Positions 53,601 through 61,146 of a DNA stretch of 64,000 nucleotides are shown here, piece by piece. The position numbers and the translations under genes were made by a program. A model generated the notes under the pieces. The model ran no database searches and had not been told where the DNA came from. It saw nothing but the letters and a program-made list of their open reading frames with translations. The stretch comes from CAINDZ01 sp964399195 (lineage in GTDB: Bacteria; Krumholzibacteriota; Krumholzibacteriia; LZORAL124-64-63): assembly GCA_964399195.1 (NCBI GenBank), contig CAYNPY010000008.1, positions 1-64,000 on the forward strand, written 5' to 3'. Numbering within the stretch: the stretch's first letter is position 1; each line of letters begins with the position of its first letter.

Positions 53601-54256
53601 CGCGGCCGCCGTCCGTCGGCGGCCAGCCAGCGCTCCAGGCGCATCGCGTCGTCCAGGCAGGGCTGCAGGCGACGGCGCAGGGTGTCCGGGTGCGCGCCCA
53701 GGCGCCGCGCCGCCTGTGCCAGTCGATCATCGCGCGCGATCTCGCCGACCAGGCGGTCGAAGGCCTCGTCGTGCAGGTCCTGCGGCTCCTCGAGCACGCC
53801 GAAGGTCGGGTCCAGGCCCGCCTCGCGCGCGAAGCGGCCGAGCACCACCTGGCAGAACGAGTGGATCGTGCCCAGCTGCAGCGCCGCGGTGTCGGCCAGG
53901 AGCTGTTCGTAGAGCGCGCCGGCGGCGGCGATCTCGCGCGCGTCCGGGGCGCGCCCGCCACGCGGCCCGAAGAGGCGCGCCAGGCGATCGGCGCGCGCGG
54001 CGGGATCGGCCAGGGCCAGCGCGCGCGCCTCGCGCAGCAGGCGCTCCTGGATCTCGACGGCGGCCTTGCGCGTGAACGTGACCGCCAGGACGGTGCCGGG
54101 GTTGGCGCGCGCGGGCGTGTCCTCCAGGCACAGGCGCAGGAAGCGGTTGACCAGCGCGGTGGTCTTGCCGGAGCCGGCGGCGGCGCCCAGCACCACCGAG
54201 CGCAGCGGCGACGAGGCCTCCAGCTGCACGGCGCGCGACTGCTCGACCGGGTTCAC
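50630..54256 (-). CDS. addA: UvrD-like helicase-nuclease, AddA type
   Basis: A 1208-residue superfamily 1 helicase with a C-terminal RecB-type nuclease. Walker A is VVLGAAAGSGKTTALVNRFL and motif Ia is AVTFTRKAAVEIQERLL. Motif II lies near LLVDEFQDTNLNQWDLL, with VFLVGDVKQSIYGFRGAW after it, then LPTNFRSRRAVV, LTIHGAKGLEAPVVLLV and LLYVALTRARDRLHVIG. The nuclease motif is ITGVVDRLLVHADRVDIVDYKTNRG near residue 1160. With AddB it processes double-strand DNA ends for RecA. I took the second of two adjacent GTGs (54256), seven bases from AGGAGG and overlapping AddB's TGA as GTGA; 54259 is the alternative. Confidence 0.92.
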   Translation of the reverse strand: MNPVEQSRAVQLEASSPLRSVVLGAAAGSGKTTALVNRFLRLCLEDTPARANPGTVLAVTFTRKAAVEIQERLLREARALALADPAARADRLARLFGPRGGRAPDAREIAAAGALYEQLLADTAALQLGTIHSFCQVVLGRFAREAGLDPTFGVLEEPQDLHDEAFDRLVGEIARDDRLAQAARRLGAHPDTLRRRLQPCLDDAMRLERWLAADGRRPRPRAGELDRLAADLRRALLPGLDQVENGDDGRGGYDAARARLGALLAEALARFAGNLIPAAAAEFADFPGKSRETLGELAAAAAGLAETFAAGARDAGAALELAAGARALLQTQQGKVRSFTRSRDPAFKPAFNALVATQALPVLTLARDLARVDLLEDNVALLRLGLRLLDIVDELKRRDRVVDFQDLEELASGLLADPERAAELQFRLDEAIQHLLVDEFQDTNLNQWDLLQPFVEEFRAGGDDRLRTVFLVGDVKQSIYGFRGAWPQLFADRALEMARYGGAVLQLPTNFRSRRAVVEGVGELFNAPPLAGRLEPGQEQGARQDCARTDAPGVFVVHAPFPDPDDPERGGGGGEAAAARAAAALVRRLRDEGEPVFDPALDRERPLRWGDVLVLAGTRTAFALYERAFRDAGIPFTPPGRGMLAASREVQDLLALLRWLAWPDDNEALATVLRSPIARLDQAAFQALLAARGPAERGEDGRRRGPSRTLWRALRESADPRAAELAALLAQWRRKLDFEPCHDLLRRLVREGDLATRFQVALGEQARFNLERLFDLALGGDVPATPTARRLAEAIARAAARGNQEEAPLPGDAEGRVRFLTIHGAKGLEAPVVLLVDADRGPGREGARVVLGREDRRPPLLLRTDAQQRAGLELPDGVPPPPDPLAAAVAARRAEAAAERAHLLYVALTRARDRLHVIGGDRSRAGGDEPDSPLRALRAAAAAVAARAAAEGRAAPVAAPEAEDDELHALEAAAPGAAPRAPHEPPPAPAPWQPPVRRPRFTLVRPSAAADDPRADREEDGADGASREDGLTHATAAPAAVPTDLPPGTDPAAHGDQVHRLLQAACNLGALPAGRGPAHAEAAAVLADPDLAWVFRPPAAVLAASEVPVIALRAAPPPPGDGKEPEQRITGVVDRLLVHADRVDIVDYKTNRGAAAPAQRAWLVDHYRPQLQAYREVLAQVYRDRPVRTWLLFTDPAVPAGARLQAVD

Positions 54257-57200
54257 CACTGGTCCTCCTTCTGGTTGACCAGGGTCTCCACGCGGCGGCG
54301 AAGCGGCGCCGGCAGGTCGGCTTCCTCCAGGCGGCAGACGCCGCGCCAGTCGCAGCGGTCGCAGGGCAGGCGCGACAGCCGCTCGCCCCCCGCCGCGCGC
54401 GGCACCAGCGGGAAGGGCCCGTCGGGCGCCGCGGCCTCGCAGGCCAGGCGCACCAGGCGCGCGGCGCCCTCGCGCAGCAGCGGGCGGCCCTCGCCGTCGA
54501 GCGCGGGCAGGTCGACGCGCGCGCCGATCACGGCGCCGGGCGCCAGCGCGTAGTAGGCGCCCTCGGCGATGCCGGCCCCGGCCGGGAGCGCGCCGCCGCC
54601 GCCGGGGACCAGCTCGGCGCCGGCGGCCACGGCGGCGGCGTAGAGCAGGACCTGCAGCTCCTCGCCGCGCGCGACCTCCTTCTTCGCGTGCAGGTCGCCC
54701 GTCTTGAAGTCGAGGACGGCCAGGCGCGGCGCGCCGGCGGCGCCGGCGTCGAGGCGGTCGATCGAGCCCTCCAGCACGACGGCGGCCGCGGCGGCGGGCA
54801 GCTCGGCGGGCAGCGTGGCCAAAAGAGCGAGCGCCTCGTCGTCGGCGGCCGATTCAAGGTCCGTGCGCAGCCACTCCAGCAGGCGCGCCAGCGGCAGCTC
54901 GAACGGCACCTCGAAGCCGACGGGGCGCCAGATGGCGAATCGATCCAGCTCGTGCGCCACCACCGGCTCGCCCAGCTGCAGGAAGGCCTCGCGCCACAGC
55001 GCGCGGTCGGGCTGGCGCGCGTCGCCGGGGCCGAAGGCAGCGTTCACAGCCATGGCGAACGCCGCCAACGCGCCGCCGCGGTCGCCGGCGGCCAGCGCGG
55101 CGTGGCCGGGCGTTCCCGGTTCCAGGAAGCGCCGCAGCGCGTCGTGCGCCCGCTGGCCGTACTCGCGGCGGCCGAACTCGCGGCGGACGTCCTCGTCGCG
55201 GCGCAGCGCGAAGCGCCGCTCCAGCAGGAAGGCGTACGGACATTCGCGCCACTGTTTGAGGGACGACCAGCTGAGCCGCTCGACCGGGCGCGCGGGCGCC
55301 AGCAGCGGCGCCGGCTGCGGCTCGGCCAGGAACGCGCGCTGCGCCGCGACAGCCGCCTCCCGGCCCGCCGCCGGCCGCGCGCTCCAGGCGGCGGGCCGGC
55401 CGGCCAGCAGCGATGCGTCCGTCGCTGCGAGTCCGTGCACCAGCAGCAGCCTTTCGACCAGCGGCGACGGCAGCACCGGGGCGCGGTCGTCCTCGCCCGG
55501 CCAGGTGAGCACCACGCGCGGCGCGCCGTGCAGCAGGCGCAGGAACAGCTCGGCGTCGGCGTCCAGGCTGTCGCGGCGGCCGGGCAGGCCCAGCGCTTCG
55601 CGCGCGCGCGCGCCGAGGAAGGCCGGGCGCGCGGGCCGCCGCGGCAGGGCGCCGTCGGCCAGACCGCCGACGACCAGCAGGTCGAAGCGCTCCAGCCGCG
55701 CCTCGAGGTGGCCGGTCACCAGCAGCCCCAGGCCCGGGTCGCGGTGCGGCGGCGCCAGCGCCGCGGCCAGCGCGCGGCCCAGGTCGGCCGCGAAGTCGGC
55801 GGACGTCACCGGCGGCAGCAGGCCGGCGTCGGCCTCCAGTTCATCCAGCAGGCGCGCGGCGGCGATGACGTCGGCGCGTTCGGCGTTGCGACCGAGCGGC
55901 TGCTCCGGCGCCAGCGCCGCCCAGCAGCGGCGCAGGGCCGTCAGGTGCTCGGCCCAGGGCGCGGTCGGGCGCGCGCCGGCCGCAAGCAGCGGCGCCAGCG
56001 CCTCGCCGATCGCCGCGACGAAGGCCTCCATGCCGTCGGCGGCGCGGCGCAGCACGGCGCGCGCGGCCTCGTCGTGCTCGCGCGCGCGCAGCAGCAGCGA
56101 GGCCTGTCCGCCCTGGAACGCCTCGTCCGAGCGCAGCAATCTTTCCAAACGCAGCGTCCACAGGCCGTGGTTGCCGCCGGGCGCCGGCAGCGCCACGTAG
56201 GGATGGGCCAGCAGCTCCAGCACCGCCTCGCCGCGCAGCCCCGTCAGCGCCGCGCGCAGCGCGAAGCGCAGCAGCAGGCCGGCCGGCTGCGCCGACAGCG
56301 GCTCGCCGTGCGTGTTGTCGACGTCGAGCCCCGCGTCGCGCAGGCGCGCCGACACGCGCGCAGCCAGCTTGCGGTCGGGCACCGCGACGGCCACGCGCGC
56401 GACGGCGCCGTCGGGTTCCTGCAGGCGCCGCACCACCACGTCCGCGATCACGGCCGCCTCGTGCTCGGCGGTGCCGCAGGCCAGGCACTGCAGCGCGGCG
56501 CCGGGGCCCGGCTTGGGCAACGGGGGCAGTTGTTCGTCCAGTTCGACGAGCCGCTCGCGCAGGGCGGGTATCGTCGCGTCGGCCGGCGCGCGCGCGTCGT
56601 CGACGGCGGCGCCCCCCCCTGCCGCGGGGTCCGCTCCCAGCAGCGCCGCGGCGCGACGCGCCGGACCCAGCGGACCGCCGCGCTCGTCCCGCGGGTCCCA
56701 GGTCGCGAGCAGGCGTCGCGTCAGCGCATCGTCGCCGGCGGGCACCACGACGAGCGACGTGGCGGCCGCGGCCAGCGCCGCGCGCATCGGGGCGGCCGTC
56801 ACCGGGTCCAGGCGCGTGAAGCCGGCGGCCACCGCCAGGGCCGGCGCGGGCGCGGGCCACCGGGCCGGCGCGTCGCCGCCGGCGGGCGTCTCCAGGCGCG
56901 CGGCCAGACTCACCAGCGTGTCGACCTCGTCGTGCGGCACGTTGTCACGGTAAAGGCGCCACGCCTCGCGCAGGCTCCGCAGCTCGGCGGCCGTCGCCTC
57001 GGCCTCGGCCGCGCGCACCGCCATGCGCGCCAGCGCCGCCTCCAGCGGCGCCGGCCCCAGCAGCAGGTCGGCCAGCCGCTGGCGCCGGATCTCGTCGAAC
57101 GCGCGCACCAGTTCCTGCGCCAGGCCGGGCGCCGTCTCGGACGGGCCCTGCAGCCAGCCCCGCGCCACCAGTTCGTGCGAGAGGATCAGCGCGCGATTGG

Positions 57201-57480
57201 CGGCCGCCGGCGGCTTTGCCGACGGCTGCAGGCCCAGCGCGGTGACGGCTTCCGTCGCCAGCTGGGCGGGCGTCAGGATCCGCGGCAGCAGCACCGCGGG
57301 GAGGCCCGAGCGCTCGAACAGGAGCTGGCCCAGCGTGCGGCAGGCGCGCGTCGACGGCAGCAGCACCAGCGCGGCGGTGAAGTCGCCGGCCGGGGCGCCG
57401 GGCAGGCGGCGGCACAACTCGGCGGCGACGGCCGCCAGGGGCGATTCGGTCAGCGGCAGCGGCAGGACCTGCGGTCGCAC
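54253..57480 (-). CDS. addB: PD-(D/E)XK nuclease, AddB type
   Basis: A 1075-residue protein. The N-terminal part is helicase-like but lacks a Walker A motif (TAALVLLPSTRACRTLGQLLFERSG), as in AddB. The C-terminal RecB nuclease has SSLKQWRECPYAFLLERRFALRRDEDVRREFGRREYGQRAHDALRRF and LAVLDFKTGDLHAKKEVARGEELQVLLYAAAV. The iron-sulfur cysteines are WRECPY and LPCDRCDWRGVC near residues 745 and 1040. It starts with GTG at 57480 after AAGGGAAG. It overlaps addA by four bases. Function: partner in recombinational repair of DNA ends. Confidence 0.9.
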   Translation of the reverse strand: MRPQVLPLPLTESPLAAVAAELCRRLPGAPAGDFTAALVLLPSTRACRTLGQLLFERSGLPAVLLPRILTPAQLATEAVTALGLQPSAKPPAAANRALILSHELVARGWLQGPSETAPGLAQELVRAFDEIRRQRLADLLLGPAPLEAALARMAVRAAEAEATAAELRSLREAWRLYRDNVPHDEVDTLVSLAARLETPAGGDAPARWPAPAPALAVAAGFTRLDPVTAAPMRAALAAAATSLVVVPAGDDALTRRLLATWDPRDERGGPLGPARRAAALLGADPAAGGGAAVDDARAPADATIPALRERLVELDEQLPPLPKPGPGAALQCLACGTAEHEAAVIADVVVRRLQEPDGAVARVAVAVPDRKLAARVSARLRDAGLDVDNTHGEPLSAQPAGLLLRFALRAALTGLRGEAVLELLAHPYVALPAPGGNHGLWTLRLERLLRSDEAFQGGQASLLLRAREHDEAARAVLRRAADGMEAFVAAIGEALAPLLAAGARPTAPWAEHLTALRRCWAALAPEQPLGRNAERADVIAAARLLDELEADAGLLPPVTSADFAADLGRALAAALAPPHRDPGLGLLVTGHLEARLERFDLLVVGGLADGALPRRPARPAFLGARAREALGLPGRRDSLDADAELFLRLLHGAPRVVLTWPGEDDRAPVLPSPLVERLLLVHGLAATDASLLAGRPAAWSARPAAGREAAVAAQRAFLAEPQPAPLLAPARPVERLSWSSLKQWRECPYAFLLERRFALRRDEDVRREFGRREYGQRAHDALRRFLEPGTPGHAALAAGDRGGALAAFAMAVNAAFGPGDARQPDRALWREAFLQLGEPVVAHELDRFAIWRPVGFEVPFELPLARLLEWLRTDLESAADDEALALLATLPAELPAAAAAVVLEGSIDRLDAGAAGAPRLAVLDFKTGDLHAKKEVARGEELQVLLYAAAVAAGAELVPGGGGALPAGAGIAEGAYYALAPGAVIGARVDLPALDGEGRPLLREGAARLVRLACEAAAPDGPFPLVPRAAGGERLSRLPCDRCDWRGVCRLEEADLPAPLRRRVETLVNQKEDQW

Positions 57481-57664
57481 GGGCGGGACTTCCCTTGGCC
57501 GGGGCGGCGGACGCGGCGAGTCGGCATCATCGTGCGCGGGACCATAGCACGACGAGGGCTGGGGCGTCGAGGCAGCCCGGCGACGAATCCGGCCGGGTCA
57601 TCCGGCGCTGCCGAACGGACGCCGACGACGTCGGAATTAGCAGGCGAAGCGGGCGACAGCCCGT

Positions 57665-58612
57665 TCATTCCGGTCCGAAGGCCGCCTTGTGCCCCTGCAG
57701 CCACTGCTCGAAGCTCTGGAGCTGCGGGTTCAGCCGCCGCGACGTCTCGACCTGTCGCAGCCCGGCGAACGTCTCCGCGAACTCCTGCTTGAACTGGAAC
57801 ATGTTGCCCAGGTCATCGGCGCCCGGGAAGCCCAGGCTGCGGTAGACGTCCAGGGCGATATCGCGGTACTTCACCGGCCGGCCCAGCACGCGGCTGAAGC
57901 CGGCGGCCATCTCGGCGCCGGTGAGGTGCTCGCCCGCGATACCCAGGGATTGCGGCACGCCATCGGGTCCCGCCTTGAAGACTCCCAGGGCGCAGCGACC
58001 GATGTCCTCCACCGCGATGCCCGGAAGACGCGACTCGCCCAACGGCAAGGTGATGGTCAACTCACCGTCGGGTCCCGGCTGGGGCCCCATGCCGAAGGCG
58101 ACGAAGTTGTCCCAGTAGAACGAGGTGTGCAGCAGCGTGACGGGAAGGCCGCGGTCCGTGAAGCACCGATTGGCCTCGCCCTTGGCGTCGAAGTGGGGCA
58201 CGTTGTACTTCTCCATCAGCACCGGCATGCGGCCGCTGCCGACGGGCAACAGGACTCGGGTGTCCTCGAGCGTGGACCAGATGACGTGCTTCAGGCCGGC
58301 GTCCTTGGTGCACTTGGCCATGGCGTCGGCCTGGGCCCATTCCTTCGCGGGGGAGAAGTGCTCCCAGAAATTCGTGACGCAGAAGGCGCCCCACGCGCCA
58401 TCGAGGGCGCGGGCGAGCGAAGCGGTGTCGTCGAGATCGGCGGCAACGACTTCGGCTCCGGCTTCCCTGAGGGCCACAGCGGCGTCCGATTCGGGTTTGC
58501 GGGTGACGGCGCGGACGCTGAAGGCGGCGGCGGGATCGGCCAGTATGGCCCGGGCCAGGCCGCCACCCTGGGCTCCGGTGGCGCCGAAGACGGTGATCAG
58601 GCGTTTGTTCAT
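57665..58612 (-). CDS. NmrA-like NAD(P)-binding protein
   Basis: A 315-residue member of the NmrA/HSCARG branch of atypical short-chain dehydrogenases. The dinucleotide motif is ITVFGATGAQGGGLARAIL. It also has VRAVTRKPESDAAVALREAGAEVVAADLDD, WGAFCVTNFWEHF, HVIWSTLEDTRVLLP and VPHFDAKGEANRCFTDRGLPVTLLHTSFYWDNFV. The usual catalytic Tyr-x3-Lys is replaced by F-x3-K-like FDAKGE, as in NmrA-type redox sensors. It may sense NADPH/NADP or act as a reductase. It is monocistronic; codon use is somewhat less GC-rich than its neighbours, which is compatible with transfer but not proof. Confidence 0.88.
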   Translation of the reverse strand: MNKRLITVFGATGAQGGGLARAILADPAAAFSVRAVTRKPESDAAVALREAGAEVVAADLDDTASLARALDGAWGAFCVTNFWEHFSPAKEWAQADAMAKCTKDAGLKHVIWSTLEDTRVLLPVGSGRMPVLMEKYNVPHFDAKGEANRCFTDRGLPVTLLHTSFYWDNFVAFGMGPQPGPDGELTITLPLGESRLPGIAVEDIGRCALGVFKAGPDGVPQSLGIAGEHLTGAEMAAGFSRVLGRPVKYRDIALDVYRSLGFPGADDLGNMFQFKQEFAETFAGLRQVETSRRLNPQLQSFEQWLQGHKAAFGPE

Positions 58613-59064
58613 GGGTCGGGCTCCTTATGGCAAAGGCGCGGCGCGCCGGAAGATCGACATCGCGGCCCGGTGGGGCCGTGGATGAACGAAGTCGCCACAG
58701 GATAATCGATGTCTGACTTCACGGCAGAGGATAGTCGAAACAGACCACCATTCCCCTCGCCAAACCCTCGCGATAGCCCCCTGGCACCCCCTGTGTCTCC
58801 CCCACCTGACCGCCGTTTCCACCCGACCGGCTCGGCGGGCGGCAACCCCATGATCGCGCGCCTGCTCGCGCCGTCGCAGCGTCGCCGCCGCCGGCCTGGC
58901 CGAGGCCGTCACCGCCGCGCGCCGCGCCGCGTTGGGCGCCAGCGCGACGGCACCGCGTCAGGCGTGGCCGCCACCGCCAATAATGCTCCCCAGGCCGACC
59001 CGGGCCTGGTGTACCATTGCCGGGTTCCACGATGCCGCATACCGAAAGCGCGCGGGAGGATGTC
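58613..59064. other. Intergenic region without recognised gene
   Basis: 452 bases between divergent genes. It includes short AT-rich patches (AGGATAATCGATG near 58700; AATAATGC near 58980) that could hold promoters. Open frames here (for example 58709-59068 plus) are low-complexity Arg/Pro with no visible homology and are not called. Confidence 0.55.
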
Positions 59065-59646
59065 ATGAAGGTGAAATCAATGGTCGTCGCCACGCTGTGT
59101 ATGCTGCTGCCGGCCGGACAGGCGGCCGGCGACCTGGTTCCGGACCAGGACAGTTTCGGGGTCTATTTCGACACGGTCGGCAATGCCATGGAGACCAGTG
59201 TCGGGCCGTTCACGCCGTACAACGCCTACCTTCTGGTGCTGAACCCCTCGGCCCCCATCGATGCGTTCGAATGCACGGTCACGCGGGTCGGTGGGCCGTG
59301 CTACGTGCTCTCGCAGGACCTCGGCGAGGGAGCCGTCGATGCCGACGCCACGGCCGACGGCTTCCGCGTGACGCGCGCCACGCCGTATCCCGTGCTGTAC
59401 GGCGCGGTCGTGCTGGCGAACTGGATGTGGATGCAGCAGTCCTGGCAGGGCATGTGGGTCTTCATCGGTCCCGGCTCGGACCCCCTGCTGCCCGGCGGCC
59501 TGCCGGTGCTCGGCAGCGGCGGCACCTATCGCCAGGGCGTCATCTGGACGGGCTCGGACGGCTTTCCCGTGGCCTGCGTCAATGTGTACTGCGTGAGCGC
59601 CGACGAGCCCACCACCTTCGGCGCCCTCAAGAGCCTCTACCGCTGA
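59065..59646 (+). CDS. Small secreted protein with C-terminal FGALKSLYR tail
   Basis: A 193-residue protein with a signal peptide (MVVATLCMLLPAGQAAGD). The mature domain is beta-rich with aromatic patches (YNAYLLVLNPSAPIDAFECTVTRVGGPCYVLSQDLGEGA; LANWMWMQQSWQGMWVFIG). Cysteines in FECTV, GPCYV, ACVNVYC could form two disulfides. The NxYLLVLNP...FECT pattern resembles exported domains common in Eisenbacteria-like genomes. It ends EPTTFGALKSLYR. GGGAGGA is four bases from the ATG at 59065, which I prefer to the upstream GTG/ATG at 59017/59032. Downstream is a palindrome-rich gap. The function is unknown. Confidence 0.82.
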   Translation: MKVKSMVVATLCMLLPAGQAAGDLVPDQDSFGVYFDTVGNAMETSVGPFTPYNAYLLVLNPSAPIDAFECTVTRVGGPCYVLSQDLGEGAVDADATADGFRVTRATPYPVLYGAVVLANWMWMQQSWQGMWVFIGPGSDPLLPGGLPVLGSGGTYRQGVIWTGSDGFPVACVNVYCVSADEPTTFGALKSLYR

Positions 59647-59713
59647 TACCGCCGTCGCCCGGTCGAGTCCCCGCGCGCCTTGCGGCGGTGGGCAGCGGTA
59701 GGACCGGCAGGCT

Positions 59714-59898
59714 GTTGCGCCGGCGCAACTGTGGCGTCGTCGTGAGACTTGCGCCGGCGCAAGTCGTTGCTCGTGACGAATCGTGATTCGCTCCGAAGGA
59801 AGTAGGAACGCAAGGCGGCGGCCGCCGACGGTCAGCCCGTCGCCGCAGTGCGTGCCGGTTCGTTGAACGAACTGGTCGTTCATGGCACCTGCCATGAA
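59714..59898. repeat. Cluster of seven inverted repeats in the intergenic region
   Basis: Within 185 bases lie GTTGCGCCGGCGCAAC (59714-59729), ACTTGCGCCGGCGCAAGT (59747-59764), CGAATC-GT-GATTCG (59777-59790), CGGCGGCCGCCG (59816-59827), CGACGG-N5-CCGTCG (59826-59842), GTTCGTT-G-AACGAAC (59858-59872) and TTCATGGC-N4-GCCATGAA (59879-59898). The first two share the core found at 6364. The other 59647-59944 sequence shows nothing else. Confidence 0.6.
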
Positions 59899-59944
59899 AC
59901 ATCGGATCACGGCGCACATTCACCACCACGCCGCGTGGCGCCGG

Positions 59945-60943
59945 CTACTTGACGAGCACGAGCGTGCGCGTCTGCGCCACGCCCGACGACACGAGCCGGC
60001 AGGCGTACACGCCCGCGGCCACCGCCTGGCCGTCGGCGTCGCGTCCGTCCCAGGCGACGTCGCCCGGCCCGCCCGGCAGGAAGCCGTCCACGAGCGTGCG
60101 CACCAGGCGGCCGGCAGCGTCGTGGATGGAGATCCGGGCGCCCGCGCCGCCGGCGGGGATCTCGAAACGGATCCGCGTCGACGGGTTGAACGGGTTCGGC
60201 GCGTTGCCCAGCAGCCGCGCCGCGGCCGCGGGAAGCGGCGCCGAGCTGGTGGCGCCGCCCACGGTGACGGTGAGGTTGTCGATGGCCCACGATTCGTCCG
60301 TGCCGCCCTGCCAGTTCTGCGCGGCGCCCCCCGAGACGGCGCCCAGCCGCCAGGTCACGGTCAGGGTCGAGGCCGTGTGCGGGATGCCGCTGAACGCCGG
60401 CTCCAGCGACAGGTCGTAGGCGCGGTCGCGGCCGTAGTACGAGCCCGCGGACCAGCCGAGGTTGGTGCCCGAGCTGAGCAGGGCGCCCGCCGGCGCCGCG
60501 TAGCTGGAGGCATCGCCGGTCGCCAGCTGGAACCAGTGCGAGAACAACAGCTGGCCGTCGACGAGGACCTCCATCAGCTCGGTCCCGTCCCACGAATCGA
60601 TCAGCGCCAGCAGGAACGACAGCGAGACGTGCGTGTGCGGGGGCAGGTCCGCCAGCGTGAGGGTGGTCTCGTGCAGCGTCTGCGTGTGGTAGCGCAGCAC
60701 GTTGCCGCCGAACTGGTTGCCCGGGGCGCCGAGCCCGGCCAGGCCCTGGGCGGTCTCGGTGCGCACGCCGGCGCCGGTCAGCTGGGCGGGGATGCCGGCT
60801 TCGAAATCGGTCGTGAAGACGACCTCGGCGGCGGCCGGCGCGGCCGCGGCCAGCAAGGCAGCCAATGACGGGACGGCCAGCGCCGGGACAGCCGGCGCGT
60901 GCCGGGCGCGGCCGGTCCGGTCCCGGGAACGGATGTGCCACAT
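59945..60943 (-). CDS. Secreted beta-sandwich protein with FlgD-like C-terminal domain
   Basis: A 332-residue protein with a signal peptide ending around PSLAALLAAAAPAAAEV. A jelly-roll domain of ~210 residues follows (VVFTTDFEAGIPAQLTGAG, HVSLSFLLALIDSWDG, ESWAIDNLTVTVGG), similar to carbohydrate-binding or MAM/laminin-G-like modules. The FlgD-Ig / type-A sorting domain closes it (LLGNAPNPFNPSTRIRF, IHDAAGRLVRTLVDG, ending TRTLVLVK). GAGGAG lies nine bases before the ATG at 60943. It is monocistronic and divergent from the M16 peptidase. Probably a surface protein; the ligand is unknown. Confidence 0.82.
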   Translation of the reverse strand: MWHIRSRDRTGRARHAPAVPALAVPSLAALLAAAAPAAAEVVFTTDFEAGIPAQLTGAGVRTETAQGLAGLGAPGNQFGGNVLRYHTQTLHETTLTLADLPPHTHVSLSFLLALIDSWDGTELMEVLVDGQLLFSHWFQLATGDASSYAAPAGALLSSGTNLGWSAGSYYGRDRAYDLSLEPAFSGIPHTASTLTVTWRLGAVSGGAAQNWQGGTDESWAIDNLTVTVGGATSSAPLPAAAARLLGNAPNPFNPSTRIRFEIPAGGAGARISIHDAAGRLVRTLVDGFLPGGPGDVAWDGRDADGQAVAAGVYACRLVSSGVAQTRTLVLVK

Positions 60944-61146
60944 GGTTGTTTCTCCTCGAATTGGGCGTTCACGCGGCCAGGACTGCGTCTAAACAATAGA
61001 GAGTCACTCCGGAATCGATAATCACACCGGGCCGGCGCCGCCGCCCCCCGGCGCGGCCGTTGACCGCCGGGCGGCGTCGGTGCTAGAAGTCGACACCGAG
61101 CGCGGCCCCGGCCCGTGGCCGCCGCCCCCACCCGAAAGGACCTCCC

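Noticed and set aside
58709..59068. Plus-strand open frame of 119 codons in the gap
   Set aside because: Arg/Pro/Ala-rich, with no Shine-Dalgarno, motifs or typical codon bias. It overlaps likely promoter DNA.
59714..59898. CRISPR array
   Set aside because: The palindromes differ from each other and there are no equal repeats with regular spacers, nor cas genes.
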